Shown: one piece after another, positions 1 to 9,363 of the stretch
How positions within the stretch are numbered: the stretch's first letter is position 1
Layout of the letters: each line of letters opens with the position of its first letter
NCBI RefSeq assembly: GCF_000719775.1
Contig: NZ_JOHR01000006.1
Location: forward strand, 1 to 64,000
From: Streptomyces sp. NRRL F-5135
GTDB taxonomy: Bacteria; Actinomycetota; Actinomycetes; Streptomycetales; Streptomycetaceae
DNA length: 64,000 nt
Direction of reading: 5' to 3'
Program-made: the position numbers and the translations under genes
Notes under the pieces: model-generated
Told to the model about the DNA's origin: nothing
Database searches by the model: none
Seen by the model: only the letters and a program-made list of their open reading frames with translations

Positions 1-20
1 ACGACTCCGACAACGCGGCA

Positions 21-50
21 GGGGGCACCTCCCAGCGGTAGCTGGGGGAG
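21..50. repeat. Streptomyces-type dispersed hairpin repeat
   Basis: CTCCCAGC at 29-36 and GCTGGGGGAG at 41-50 form a hairpin with a GGTA loop, preceded by a G-run. From memory this GC hairpin occurs many times between genes in Streptomyces genomes and may end transcription of the gene to the left of the window. It lies just upstream of the first gene. Confidence 0.55.
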
Positions 51-121
51 TGCGTGCCAGGCGTCGCGAGCCAGGCGGGACTTTCGAAACACGCCCTAGG
101 GTGCTGAGGGTGCGAACTCGG

Positions 122-646
122 ATGATCGTCGATGCGGCGAATGTGGTCGGTTCCGTCCCGGACGGGTGGTGGCGCGACCGGTACGGGGCGGCCGAGCGGC
201 TGCGTGACGCGCTCGTGCCGTACGCCGGACAGGGAGTGGCGGGGCAGCCCGGGCCCCTGGACGTCGTGCTGGTCGTGGAGGGCGCGGCCCGGGGCGTCGG
301 GTCCGTGCCCGGGGTGCGGGTCGAGGCGGCGGAGGGCAGCGGGGACGACCTGATCGTGGAGCTGGCGGCGCGGGCGGCGGAGGAGGGGGCCGGGTGCCTG
401 GTGGTGACGGCGGACCGGGAGCTGCGCCGACGGGTGGCCGCGCACGGAGCGCGGTGCGCCGGCCCCCGGACCGTACGTCAGCGGCCGGGGCCGGTCGAGG
501 CCGATGCCGATGCCGGGTCCGCCGAGGCCGCGGGGCCCGCCGACGGCGCCGGGACGGCCGGTGGGCCCGAGACTCCCGAGGCTCCCCGGGCACCGGAGGG
601 TCCCGGGACTCCAGGCGCCGGTGGCCCCTCGGACGAGCGCGCGTAG
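122..646 (+). CDS. NYN/PIN-like domain protein
   Basis: The 174-residue protein opens with MIVDAANVVGSVPDGWWRDR, the conserved start of a small Streptomyces family related to NYN/PIN-type nucleases. Acidic residues fitting a metal site are visible: D3 in the first strand, a GDDL motif in the middle and TADRE near residue 100. I chose the ATG at 122 because the family motif begins there; an in-frame GTG at 50 lies in the repeat. The recognisable domain ends near the PRTVR motif at about position 475. The remaining 55 residues are a Gly/Ala/Pro-rich tail overlapping the opposite-strand glycosyltransferase gene. The nuclease role is inferred from the fold. Confidence 0.7.
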   Translation: MIVDAANVVGSVPDGWWRDRYGAAERLRDALVPYAGQGVAGQPGPLDVVLVVEGAARGVGSVPGVRVEAAEGSGDDLIVELAARAAEEGAGCLVVTADRELRRRVAAHGARCAGPRTVRQRPGPVEADADAGSAEAAGPADGAGTAGGPETPEAPRAPEGPGTPGAGGPSDERA

Positions 647-2397
647 AGCACCGCCCCGTCGACCGTGCCCGGCAGGGGTTCGTAGTGCAGGGCCAGCAGA
701 GCGCGCAGGGTGGGCAGCCGGTCCGGGGCGAAGGGCTTGCCCCGGGAGTCGTCGACGATCAGAGCGGGGGGCCGGTCGCGCAGCTCGGCGGCGAGGACGG
801 GCCAGGTGCCGGGCACGGCGTACGCCTCACCGACCTGGGGGCCGTCGCGGCCGCCGCTGTAGTTGGTGAGCAGTCCGGCCGTCAGATAGCGGCTGGCGGG
901 GGCGCGGTCGGCCAGCCAGTACGTCTCGGGGTGCATGCCCCAGACGAGGATCCGGTCGGTGGCGGCCGTACGGGCCCGTACGGCGTCGGCGAGGCGCTGG
1001 GCGTGCCCGAGTTCGGGGCGGGGCGCGAGCAGGCCCCAGGCGAGGAAGACCCCGCCGGCGCAGGCGGTGGTGAGCACCGCGGACGCGATCCGGTCGGCGG
1101 GCAGCCGGTGGAGGGCGGCGGTCGCCAGCAGCACCAGCGGGGGCAGGAGTTGCAGGAAGTAGTGGCCGAAGAAGTGGAAGCCCGCCAGCACGGCGGTGGC
1201 GGAGGCGCCGAGCCAGAGCCGGAGGTCGGCGACGCCCGGGTCGGCGCGTGCCGCCGCGCGGCGCGGGTTCGCGTCCGGGTCCCGGGGGCCGCCGGTGCCG
1301 TCCGTTTCCGGGCCGGGCGGCCGGGGCGGACGGGAGCAGGCGCGCAGGACGTGGGGCAGCAGGCCCGCGCAGGCGAGGCAGAGCAGGGCGGTGTTGGCCA
1401 GGCCGCGGGCCAGGACGTGCAGTTCGGAGCCGGTGAAGGCGGCGTACGCGCCGGAGCCGGTGACCGTCCAGAACAGGAAGCCCGAGGGGCTGGTGAGCAG
1501 GGCGGCGGCGAGGACGGGCAGGACGAGCCCGGCCAGCAGCAGGGCCGTGTCACGGCCCCGGGACGCGAAGCGGGGGGCCGGCCGAGCGCCGGCCCGCTGT
1601 TCGGGGCCGGCCGGCAGGCGGCCGGCCCCGTGCCCGAGGGCGGACACGGGGTGCCCGCGCGGCGCCGTACGCGACGGTGAGGGGCGGAAGAGCAGCCACA
1701 GGACCGGGACGAGGACCGCGCCGCCCGTCTGCTTCGTCAGCACCGCGCCCGCGGCGGCGAGGCCCGCGGCGCCCCAGCGGCCCCGCCCCGCGCACCACAC
1801 CGCGGCGACCGTGAACGGCAGTATGAAGACCTCGAACGTGGCGGCCTGGGTGTCCTCGGGGTTGAGGCCGATGGACACGGGCGGGTACAGCACGCCGGCG
1901 ACGCGGCCTGCCCGGTCGCCCCAGCGGTCCCGGGCGACGGCCGCCAGCAGGGCGGCGGTGGCCAGCACGGCGAGGGCCGAGAGGGCCTTGACCGCGTACG
2001 GGAATCCGCCGCCGAACAGCAGCAGGGCGGCCTGGTACAGCCACGGCAGCAGGGGCGGTTTGCGGTCGACGACCGTCTCGTACAGCGCGCCGCCGTCGGC
2101 CAGTATCCGGGCCTGGACGGCGAGATAGCCCTCGTCGGGATTCCAGAGCGGGTGCCGGAGGGACGGCAGCCGGGTGACGAGGACGAGCAGCGCGAGGACG
2201 GGCAGCAGCCCGCGCCAGTACCGGGGGCCACGACCGGTCCGACGGTCCGGCGTCCGTACGGGACGGGGGCGGTGTGTCCGTACGGGACGGGCGCCGGGTG
2301 TGCGTACGGCCGGCGCACGCGCGGGGCGTGCGTCGCGGGGCCGCGTGGGACGGGGGGCGTGCGGCCGCAGGGTGGACGGCGGCGGCTGGGCGGGCAT
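478..2397 (-). CDS. GT39/ArnT-like membrane glycosyltransferase
   Basis: This 639-residue protein looks like a GT-C glycosyltransferase, which moves a sugar from a lipid-phosphate donor on the outer face of the membrane. A Pro/Arg-rich cytosolic leader (about 65 residues with RPVRT-type repeats) is followed by a first membrane helix and the loop LWNPDEGYLAVQARILADGG, with the acidic residues typical of GT39. DRKPPLLPWLY follows, then many hydrophobic segments. I chose the ATG at 2397; longer readings start in unlike sequence. The C-terminal tail after GAVLYARS is low-complexity and overlaps the preceding gene tail to tail by 169 bases. Donor and acceptor are unknown. Confidence 0.75.
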   Translation of the reverse strand: MPAQPPPSTLRPHAPRPTRPRDARPARAPAVRTPGARPVRTHRPRPVRTPDRRTGRGPRYWRGLLPVLALLVLVTRLPSLRHPLWNPDEGYLAVQARILADGGALYETVVDRKPPLLPWLYQAALLLFGGGFPYAVKALSALAVLATAALLAAVARDRWGDRAGRVAGVLYPPVSIGLNPEDTQAATFEVFILPFTVAAVWCAGRGRWGAAGLAAAGAVLTKQTGGAVLVPVLWLLFRPSPSRTAPRGHPVSALGHGAGRLPAGPEQRAGARPAPRFASRGRDTALLLAGLVLPVLAAALLTSPSGFLFWTVTGSGAYAAFTGSELHVLARGLANTALLCLACAGLLPHVLRACSRPPRPPGPETDGTGGPRDPDANPRRAAARADPGVADLRLWLGASATAVLAGFHFFGHYFLQLLPPLVLLATAALHRLPADRIASAVLTTACAGGVFLAWGLLAPRPELGHAQRLADAVRARTAATDRILVWGMHPETYWLADRAPASRYLTAGLLTNYSGGRDGPQVGEAYAVPGTWPVLAAELRDRPPALIVDDSRGKPFAPDRLPTLRALLALHYEPLPGTVDGAVLYARSSEGPPAPGVPGPSGARGASGVSGPPAVPAPSAGPAASADPASASASTGPGR

Positions 2398-2739
2398 GCG
2401 GCACGGTAACCGGCCTCGTGTCCGTGTCCGGGCAGGACATACGAGGCCGGGCGAGTGAGCGGCACGACCGGACGAAACGGGTGATCCTCGCGGCACCGGC
2501 GTTGTCCGGCCGGACAGGACGGCCAGGACGGGACCGCCGGGGCAGGACCTGACGCCAGGCCGGCACCGATCCGCCCGGCACCGGCAGACCGACGCCGGCA
2601 CCGCCGTGCCGGTCCTGACGCCAGGCCGCCAGGAACGGCAAGCACCGCCTCGGCCGTCTCGTCCGGCACCTCCTCGGCGAGGTCGGGCCGGGCGTCGACG
2701 ACGTGCCTCGTATCGGCGGCCATGAGCCGCACCTGGGCC

Positions 2740-4266
2740 TCAGTCCTGCGCCCGACCGGGGACTTCCGACGGCCTCCGGTCCAGCCGGCTGTGGCCGCGT
2801 CCGTAGGCGAAGTAGACGATGACGCCGATGGCCATCCAGATGCCGAACCGGAGCCAGGTCTCCGCGGGCAGGTTGAGCATCAGCCAGAAGGAAGCGAGGA
2901 CGGACGCGATCGGCAGGTAGGGCACCAGCGGGGTACGGAACGAGCGGTGCAGGTCGGGCCGGGTCCGGCGCAGGACGATCACGCCGAGCGCGACCACGAC
3001 GAACGCGAAGAGCGTGCCGATGTTGACGAGTTCGGCCAGTTCCTCGATGGAGGTGAAGCCGGCGACGACCGCGACGAGCAGCCCGAGCAGCAGCGTGGAG
3101 CGGTACGGCGTGCCGAAGCGCGGGTGGACGTGCGAGAACGTCCGGGGCAGCAGTCCGTCCCGGCTCATCGCGAAGAACACCCGGGTCTGCCCGAGGAGCA
3201 GGATCATGCAGACCGAGGTGAGGCCGACGGCCGCGCCGAAGCTGATGACACCGGCCCAGAAGGGATGGCCGACGGCCTTGAAGGCGTCGGCGAGCGGAGC
3301 GTCCACCGACAGGTCGGTGTAGTGCTGCATCCCGGTGACGACGAGGGAGACCGCCACGTACAGGACGGTGCAGATGAAGAGGGATCCGAGGATGCCGCGC
3401 GGGACGTCGCGCTGCGGCAGCCGGGTCTCCTCGGCGGCGGTCGCGACGATGTCGAAGCCGATGAAGGCGAAGAAGACGACGGCGGCGGCGGTGAAGATGC
3501 CCATCACGCCGAAGTTGCTGGGCGTGAAGCCGATCATGAGCTGGATGATCGGCGCGGTGAGGCCGCTGCCGCCGGAGCTGGGCTCGGAGGGCGGGATGAA
3601 GGGCCGGTAGTTGGCGCCGTTGACGAGGAACGCGCCCACGATGATCACGAGCAGGACGACGGTGACCTTGATCCCGACGATCACGCTGGTGACCCGGGAG
3701 GACAGCTTCATCCCGGCGACGAGGACGCCGGTGAGCACGACGACGAGGAGGAAGGCGAGCAGGTCGAAGCCGAACTTCCCGTCGTGGGTGCCGGACAGGA
3801 CCTCCGGCATGCTCGCCCCGGCGTTGTCCAGCAGGGCGCGCACATAGCCGGACCAGCCGACCGCGACGACGGCGCAGCCCAGGGCCAGTTCCAGGACGAG
3901 GTCCCAGCCGATGATCCAGGCGGGCAGTTCGCCGAGCGAGGCGTAAGAGAAGGTGTACGCGGACCCCGCGACCGGCACCGTGGAGGCGAACTCGGCGTAG
4001 CACAGGGCGGCCAGCGCGCAGACGACTCCGGCGACGACGAAGGAGAGGGCGGTGGCGGGGCCCGCGTTCTGCTTGGCGACGACGCCGGTCAGGACGAAGA
4101 TGCCGGTGCCGATGATGACTCCGACGCCGAAGACCGTGAGATCCAGCGCGGAGAGGGTCTTCTTGAGCGCGTACTCGGGTTCCTCGGTGTCCCGGATGGA
4201 CTGCTCGACGTTCTTCGTCCGGAACATGCCTCTCCCGGCAGGGCCCGGTTCCTGCTGCGTACTCAC
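2740..4266 (-). CDS. APC-family amino acid permease
   Basis: This 508-residue inner-membrane transporter belongs to the amino acid-polyamine-organocation superfamily. The first helix carries the family substrate-binding loop GVGVIIGTGIFVLTG. About twelve hydrophobic segments follow, with the conserved GFDIVATAAEE stretch in the middle. The size and cationic-amino-acid-transporter-like character (FRTKNVEQSIRDTEEP leader, long last helices) suggest basic or neutral amino acid uptake. The start is GTG at 4266 with GGAGGT about 6 bases upstream. It lies downstream of dxs on the same strand, separated by a hairpin, so it probably has its own promoter. Confidence 0.88.
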   Translation of the reverse strand: MSTQQEPGPAGRGMFRTKNVEQSIRDTEEPEYALKKTLSALDLTVFGVGVIIGTGIFVLTGVVAKQNAGPATALSFVVAGVVCALAALCYAEFASTVPVAGSAYTFSYASLGELPAWIIGWDLVLELALGCAVVAVGWSGYVRALLDNAGASMPEVLSGTHDGKFGFDLLAFLLVVVLTGVLVAGMKLSSRVTSVIVGIKVTVVLLVIIVGAFLVNGANYRPFIPPSEPSSGGSGLTAPIIQLMIGFTPSNFGVMGIFTAAAVVFFAFIGFDIVATAAEETRLPQRDVPRGILGSLFICTVLYVAVSLVVTGMQHYTDLSVDAPLADAFKAVGHPFWAGVISFGAAVGLTSVCMILLLGQTRVFFAMSRDGLLPRTFSHVHPRFGTPYRSTLLLGLLVAVVAGFTSIEELAELVNIGTLFAFVVVALGVIVLRRTRPDLHRSFRTPLVPYLPIASVLASFWLMLNLPAETWLRFGIWMAIGVIVYFAYGRGHSRLDRRPSEVPGRAQD

Positions 4267-4383
4267 CGGCGTACCTCCGTGTGCGCGTCGTTCCGGCGGT
4301 GGCCGCCGGGCCGTCGGATGGTCCCCGCGATGAAGCGAGATGGTGCGGAGCCCGACTACCCTGCTCAGCTTTTTTTCACACAT

Positions 4384-4428
4384 ATGGGCCGGTCACTCCG
4401 CCGGGAGAGGGCGGACCGACCGGCCCAT
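4384..4428 (-). terminator. dxs terminator hairpin
   Basis: ATGGGCCGGTC (4384-4394) pairs perfectly with GACCGGCCCAT (4418-4428). An inner CCGCC/GGCGG pair (4398-4402/4410-4414) adds to the stem. It sits 20 bases past the dxs stop and lacks a U-tract, as is usual in Streptomyces. Confidence 0.7.
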
Positions 4429-4447
4429 GCGCACACGTGGGGGACTC

Positions 4448-6412
4448 TCAGTCGCGGGCGGCCTCCGCCGCGTCGATCAGCCGGCCGTCCAGGCGGGCGA
4501 CCAGGCCGGTGACCTGGCGTGCGATGTCCGGCGCGGTCAGTCCGATCTCGGCCATGACCTCCTTGCGGGAGGCGTGGTCGAGGAAGCGCGGCGGGATGCC
4601 GAAGTCGCGCAGCGGAACGTCGACCCCGGCGTCGCGCAGCGCCTGGGCGACGGCCGAACCGACGCCGCCCGCACGGCTGTTGTCCTCGACGGTGACGACC
4701 ACGCGGTGCTGCTCGGCCAGCGGGGCGAGCGCCTCGTCCACCGGTTTGACCCAGCGCGGGTCCACGACGGTGGTGGAGATGCCCTGCTTGGCGAGGAGGT
4801 CCGCGATCTCCAGGCACATCGGCGCGAGCGCGCCGACGGAGACGAGCAGGACGTCCGCCGTGCCGTCCGAGGGCTTGCGCAGGACGTCCATGCCGCCGAT
4901 CCGGCCGACGGCGGGGACCGCCGGGCCGACCGCGCCCTTGGAGAAGCGGACCACGGTCGGCGCGTCCTCGACCGCCACCGCCTCGCGCAGCTGGGCGCGC
5001 ACCTGGTCGGCGTCGCGCGGCGCGGCGATCCGCAGCCCGGGCACGCACTGGAGGATCGACATGTCCCACATGCCGTTGTGCGAGGCACCGTCCGTGCCGG
5101 TGACACCCGCCCGGTCCAGTACGAAGGTGACCCCGCAGCGGTGCAGAGCGACATCCATCAGCACCTGGTCGAAGGCGCGGTTGAGGAAGGTCGCGTAGAC
5201 CGCGAAGACCGGGTGGAGCCCGCCGGTGGCCAGGCCCGCGGCGGAGACCGCGCCGTGCTGTTCGGCGATCCCCACGTCGTAGACCCGGTCCGGGAACGTC
5301 TTGGCGAACTTGTCGAGGCCGACCGGCTGGAGCATGGCGGCCGTGATGGCGACGATGTCGTCGCGCTCGGTGCCGAGCCTGACCATCTCCTCGCCGAAGA
5401 CCGAGGTCCAGTCCAGCCCGGAGGAGGCGATCGGCAGACCGGTGTCGGGGTGGATCTTGCCGACGGCGTGGAAACGATCCGCCTCGTCCTGGAGGGCGGG
5501 CTGGTAGCCGCGGCCCTTCTCGGTCAGGCAGTGCACGATGACCGGCCCGCCGAAGCGCTTGGCGCGCAGCAGCGCGGACTCCAGGGCCTCGATGTCGTGG
5601 CCGTCGATCGGCCCGACGTACTTCAGTCCGAGGTCCTCGAACATGCCCTGGGGGGCGATGAAGTCCTTGAGGCCCTTCTTGGCGCCGTGCAGGGTGCCGT
5701 AGAGGGGACGGCCGACGACCGGGGTGCGCTCCAGGAGGTCCTTGCCCCGGGCGAGGAAGCGCTCGTAGCCGTCGGTGGTGCGCAGGGTGGCCAGGTGGTT
5801 GGCGAGGCCGCCGATGGTCGGGGCGTACGACCGCTCGTTGTCGTTGACGACGATGACGAGGGGCCGGTCCTTGGCGGCGGCGATGTTGTTGAGCGCCTCC
5901 CAGGCCATGCCGCCGGTCAGCGCGCCGTCCCCGATCACCGCGACGACATGGTCGTCCTTGGCCAGCACCTCGTTGGCCTTGGCGAGGCCGTCGGCCCAGC
6001 CCAGGACCGTGGAGGCGTGCGAGTTCTCGATCACGTCGTGCTCGGACTCGGCCCGTGAGGGATAACCGGACAGGCCCCCCTTGCTCTTGAGCCGGGAGAA
6101 GTCCTGGCGGCCGGTGAGCAGTTTGTGCACGTACGACTGGTGGCCCGTGTCGAAGAGGACCTTGTCCTTCGGCGAATCGAACACGCGGTGCAGTGCGATG
6201 GTCAGCTCGACGACGCCGAGGTTGGGTCCGAGGTGGCCGCCGGTCTTCGACACCGCCTCCACGAGGAATGTCCTGATCTCAGCGGCCAGCTGCTCCAGCT
6301 GCTCGGGGCCCAGCCGATCCAGATCGCGCGGCCCGGTGACGCGGGACAGCAGCTCAGTGCCGTCTCCCGCCTCCGCGCTTGCCGGGCGCGCTTCGCGCGG
6401 CACCTGCTTCAC
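4448..6412 (-). CDS. dxs: 1-deoxy-D-xylulose-5-phosphate synthase
   Basis: DXS condenses pyruvate and glyceraldehyde-3-phosphate with thiamine diphosphate, the first step of the MEP isoprenoid pathway, in the cytosol. Visible motifs are [13 protein letters not shown] near the start, the ThDP-binding [18 protein letters not shown], the catalytic-Glu strand [18 protein letters not shown] and the transketolase-like C-terminal domain. Length (654 residues) fits the family. I prefer the GTG at 6412 because GGAGG lies 4 bases upstream. An ATG at 6427 adds five residues but has no ribosome site. The first 30 residues extend beyond the usual [11 protein letters not shown] start. A second DXS is common in Streptomyces, so this may be one of two. 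Confidence 0.95.
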   Translation of the reverse strand: MKQVPREARPASAEAGDGTELLSRVTGPRDLDRLGPEQLEQLAAEIRTFLVEAVSKTGGHLGPNLGVVELTIALHRVFDSPKDKVLFDTGHQSYVHKLLTGRQDFSRLKSKGGLSGYPSRAESEHDVIENSHASTVLGWADGLAKANEVLAKDDHVVAVIGDGALTGGMAWEALNNIAAAKDRPLVIVVNDNERSYAPTIGGLANHLATLRTTDGYERFLARGKDLLERTPVVGRPLYGTLHGAKKGLKDFIAPQGMFEDLGLKYVGPIDGHDIEALESALLRAKRFGGPVIVHCLTEKGRGYQPALQDEADRFHAVGKIHPDTGLPIASSGLDWTSVFGEEMVRLGTERDDIVAITAAMLQPVGLDKFAKTFPDRVYDVGIAEQHGAVSAAGLATGGLHPVFAVYATFLNRAFDQVLMDVALHRCGVTFVLDRAGVTGTDGASHNGMWDMSILQCVPGLRIAAPRDADQVRAQLREAVAVEDAPTVVRFSKGAVGPAVPAVGRIGGMDVLRKPSDGTADVLLVSVGALAPMCLEIADLLAKQGISTTVVDPRWVKPVDEALAPLAEQHRVVVTVEDNSRAGGVGSAVAQALRDAGVDVPLRDFGIPPRFLDHASRKEVMAEIGLTAPDIARQVTGLVARLDGRLIDAAEAARD

Positions 6413-6528
6413 TGTGCCTCCTTGCATGGGGAGCTGGTCGAGCTTGTCGATCCGCCGAGTCTAGTGTTCCGTTCGCGTGACGTGTCAGCGGGCAGTGCGT
6501 AGTGCGTCACCCGATCGGATGTATGGAG

Positions 6529-6681
6529 GTCATACCGTATGTATGTCATACAGACGGACGCCGCGGCGGTCGCCGAGGTTGCGTACGGCGCCTGACGGAG
6601 CATGAAGGAGCGCGGGGGCAGGGGGCCGGGGCCGGAGCTGGGTGACCACGGTCATACGAGGCCGAGTGACCACTGTCATAC
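6529..6681. promoter_or_regulatory. Four GTCATAC repeats upstream of dxs
   Basis: GTCATAC occurs at 6529-6535, 6545-6551, 6651-6657 and 6675-6681. The first two sit in overlapping CATAC/GTATG inverted repeats (6531-6551), 120-140 bases upstream of dxs. The last two lie in near-identical GTGACCACnGTCATACG repeats. The pattern looks like a regulator-binding array. Confidence 0.4.
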
Positions 6682-6693
6682 GCCGACGGTCCG

Positions 6694-6710
6694 GCCGGCC
6701 CAGGGCCGGC
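6694..6710 (-). terminator. Possible xylH terminator
   Basis: GCCGGC (6694-6699) and GCCGGC (6705-6710) form a short stem with a 5-base loop, about 100 bases past the xylH stop. The stem is short, so the call is weak. Confidence 0.3.
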
Positions 6711-6806
6711 AGACCACGGCCCGGCAGCCGGCCGCCTGGTTCAGGTGCCGGGTGCCGGGCCGTGGGACGCCTCGGGTGGCGGAGTCCGAGGACCGGGCGG
6801 GACCCC

Positions 6807-8114
6807 TTAGGCGCGGCCCGCCGTCTTCTGGGTCTTCCTGGTGACCGAGTCGATGACGACCGTGGCCAGGAGCACACCGCCGGTGATCATGTACTGGGTC
6901 GGCGTCGCGATGCCCTGCAGGGCCAGCCCGTACTGGATCGACGTGATCACCATGACACCGAGCAGCGCGTTCCAGGTGCGGCCCCGGCCACCGAAGAGGC
7001 TGGTGCCGCCGATCACGGCCGCGGCGATGGCGTTCATCAGCAGGTCGCCGGTGCCGGCGCTCTGGTTGGCGGCGGCGATCTTGGAGGCGATGAAGAGGCC
7101 GCCGACGGCCGCGAACGTACCGGCGATCGAGTAGACCGAGACCCGGATCAGCGTGACGTTGATGCCGGCGCGACGGGACGCCTCGACGCTGCCGCCGAGG
7201 GCGAAGACCTTGCGGCCGTACGTGGTCCGGCGCAGCACGAAGTCGGTGAGGACCAGGACCGCCAGGAACACCACCACGGCCAGGGGCAGTCCCTTGTACT
7301 GGTTGAACATGAAGGCCGCGGCAAGGGCCACGACCGCGAGGGCCCCGGTGCGCAGCAGGGTCTCGTTGAGCGGCCGGGAGGGGATGCCCGCGGCGTCGCG
7401 GCGCCGGTTCTCCAGGAACGATGTCAGGAAGAACACCACGACCGCCAAGACGGCGAGCCCGTAGGCGGCCGCGATGTCGCTGAAGTAGTACGTGGTGAGC
7501 TGGGCGACCAGGCCCTCGGAGTCCAGGTTGATGGTGCCGTTGTCGCCGAGGACCTGGAGCATGAAGCCGAGCCAGAAGAGCAGGCCGGCCAGCGTGACGG
7601 CGAACGCCGGCGCGCCCAGGCGGGCGAAGAAGAAGCCGTGGATCGCGCCGATGACGGCGCCGGAGGCGATCGCGATCACGAGGGCCAGCGCCTCGTTCAT
7701 CCCGTGCGTGACGCTGAGCACGGCGACGATCGCACCGGACACGCCGCTGACGGAGCCGACCGACAGGTCGATCTCGCCGAGCAGGAGGACGAAGACGATA
7801 CCGACGGCGATCATGCCCGTACCGACCATGGCCACGGAGATGTTGCTGAGGTTCTCCGCGGACAGGAAGTTCGAGTTCAGGCTCTGGAAGATGGCGCAGA
7901 TGACGATCAGGCCGACGACGACCGGGAGCGAGCCGAGGTCGCCGGCGCGCAGCTTGCGGCCGAACTCGGAGACGTAACCGGACAGGCCCTGCTCGCGCAC
8001 CAGCAGCCGCGGGTCGACGGCGGTGACGGCGCCGTCGGCCGCGGCGGGCGCGTCCACGACGGCGGGCGCCGACGTGTCCTTGTCGAGCGACGTGGAGGTG
8101 TTGTCCGTACTCAC
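6807..8114 (-). CDS. xylH: Sugar ABC transporter permease, XylH-like
   Basis: The 435-residue membrane protein is a BPD_transp_2-type permease of the ribose/xylose class. A roughly 60-residue polar leader precedes the first helix. The signature stretch LLGEIDLSVGSVSGVSGAIVA follows, and FALGGSVEASRRAGINV is the usual ATPase-contact region of XylH/RbsC proteins. The GTG start overlaps the ATPase stop (GTGA), so the two are translationally coupled. With xylG and xylF it forms an importer for a pentose, probably xylose. Specificity rests on remembered synteny with S. coelicolor SCO6009-6011. Confidence 0.9.
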   Translation of the reverse strand: MSTDNTSTSLDKDTSAPAVVDAPAAADGAVTAVDPRLLVREQGLSGYVSEFGRKLRAGDLGSLPVVVGLIVICAIFQSLNSNFLSAENLSNISVAMVGTGMIAVGIVFVLLLGEIDLSVGSVSGVSGAIVAVLSVTHGMNEALALVIAIASGAVIGAIHGFFFARLGAPAFAVTLAGLLFWLGFMLQVLGDNGTINLDSEGLVAQLTTYYFSDIAAAYGLAVLAVVVFFLTSFLENRRRDAAGIPSRPLNETLLRTGALAVVALAAAFMFNQYKGLPLAVVVFLAVLVLTDFVLRRTTYGRKVFALGGSVEASRRAGINVTLIRVSVYSIAGTFAAVGGLFIASKIAAANQSAGTGDLLMNAIAAAVIGGTSLFGGRGRTWNALLGVMVITSIQYGLALQGIATPTQYMITGGVLLATVVIDSVTRKTQKTAGRA

Positions 8115-8890
8115 TTCTGAACCTCCACGGTGCGCGAGGCGCGGCGGGTCACGGCGTTGTCCGTGGCGCCGGTGATGGCCGCGATGATCTCTTCCTGCGA
8201 GGTGGTCGCGACGTCGAAGACACCGTTGTTGGTGCCCAGCCGGAGCACGGCGACCTTGTCCGCGACCGCCTTGACGTCCGCCATGTTGTGGCTGATCAGC
8301 AGCACGGCGAGGCCGCGCTCGCGCAACCGCTCGACGAGGTCGAGCACTTGGGCGGTCTGTTCGACGCCGAGCGCGGCGGTCGGCTCGTCGAGGATGACCA
8401 GCTTGGGCTCGCCGAGCATGGACCGGGCGATGGCCACCGTCTGCCGCTGCCCGCCGGAGAGCGAGGCGATCGGGATGCGGACGCTCGGTATCCGGATCGA
8501 CAGCGTCGTCAGCAGCTCGCGCGAGCGGCGCTCCATCTCGACCTCGTCCAGGACGCCCCACCTGCGGAGCTCACGGCCGAGGTAGAGGTTGCCGACGACG
8601 TCGATGTTGTCGCACAGCGCCAGGTCCTGGTAGACCGTCGCGACCCCCAGGTTCTGGGCGTCGTGCGGCTTGCCGATCGACACGGGCCTGCCTTCCCACT
8701 CGATGACGCCGTCATCGATGGGGTGTACGCCGGCGATGGTCTTCACCAGCGTGGATTTCCCGGCACCGTTGTCGCCGACCAGGGCGACCACTTCACCGGG
8801 GTGGACCTCAAGCTCTACGTCGGTGAGCGCCTGGACGGCACCGAATCGCTTGGAGACCCCGCGCAACGCCAGCACGGGCGTAGCGGTCAC
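8111..8890 (-). CDS. xylG: Sugar ABC transporter ATPase, XylG-like
   Basis: A single nucleotide-binding domain of 259 residues drives the XylFGH importer from the cytosolic face. Walker A is GDNGAGKST, the Q-loop lies at TVYQDL, the signature is SLSGGQRQ, Walker B is LVILDEP and the switch His is in LLISHN. E. coli XylG has two fused ATPase domains; this short form is the common actinobacterial version. I chose the GTG at 8890 because AAGGAG ends 9 bases before it; the ATG at 8899 directly abuts that site. The stop overlaps xylH. Confidence 0.9.
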   Translation of the reverse strand: MTATPVLALRGVSKRFGAVQALTDVELEVHPGEVVALVGDNGAGKSTLVKTIAGVHPIDDGVIEWEGRPVSIGKPHDAQNLGVATVYQDLALCDNIDVVGNLYLGRELRRWGVLDEVEMERRSRELLTTLSIRIPSVRIPIASLSGGQRQTVAIARSMLGEPKLVILDEPTAALGVEQTAQVLDLVERLRERGLAVLLISHNMADVKAVADKVAVLRLGTNNGVFDVATTSQEEIIAAITGATDNAVTRRASRTVEVQK

Positions 8891-9363
8891 GTGAACCATC
8901 TCCTTCGCCGCCTGACCGGCGGGGATGCCGCGCCGGGGTGGAGGCGCGGTGGTTGAGGGGGGAACAGAGGAGGAGGGGGGAGGGGTACGGGGTGGGGCGG
9001 CCCCGCCGCTTCCCGCGCGGCGCGTGCCGCGGCGGCCGGGTGGGTCCGTCCGGCGCCCCGCTCCAGCCGCGGGGCGTGGACGGGCGGGGCGCCGACAGGC
9101 TTCACGGGGCCGGAGCGGTGGTGCCCCGGGGACGGCGGTAAGGGTCCCGCCGGCCGTCCCGCCGAGCGGTCACGACCACCGGGGCCCGCCCGGGTCCGCC
9201 GACGCGCCCCGCGGCGGGCCGGGGGCGAGGGCGGCGTACCCGTGCGACGGACACGGCGTGACGGCCGGGACAGGACGGGGCGGCGGGACGGACCGGACGT
9301 GCCGGTGGCGCGCAGACGGCGTACCGGCCGCGTACCGACCACGTACCCGCCACCGCCTGCCGG
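8891..9363 (-). other. Long xylF-xylG spacer
   Basis: The 473 bases between xylF and xylG hold no convincing gene. Just past the xylF stop, GGTGGCG (9304-9310) and CGCCACC (9348-9354) are complementary and enclose GTACG-rich sequence. This may be a partial terminator that makes the binding protein more abundant than the ATPase and permease. Confidence 0.4.

Noticed and set aside
394..1680. Long open frame opposite the glycosyltransferase
   Set aside because: Gly/Gln/Arg-rich mirror of a well-supported membrane protein; no domain.
2722..4512. 596-codon frame opposite the APC permease
   Set aside because: Asp/Glu/Gly-rich shadow typical of high-GC antisense of membrane proteins.
4340..6058. 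Open frame opposite dxs
   Set aside because: dxs motifs are unambiguous on the other strand; this frame has none.
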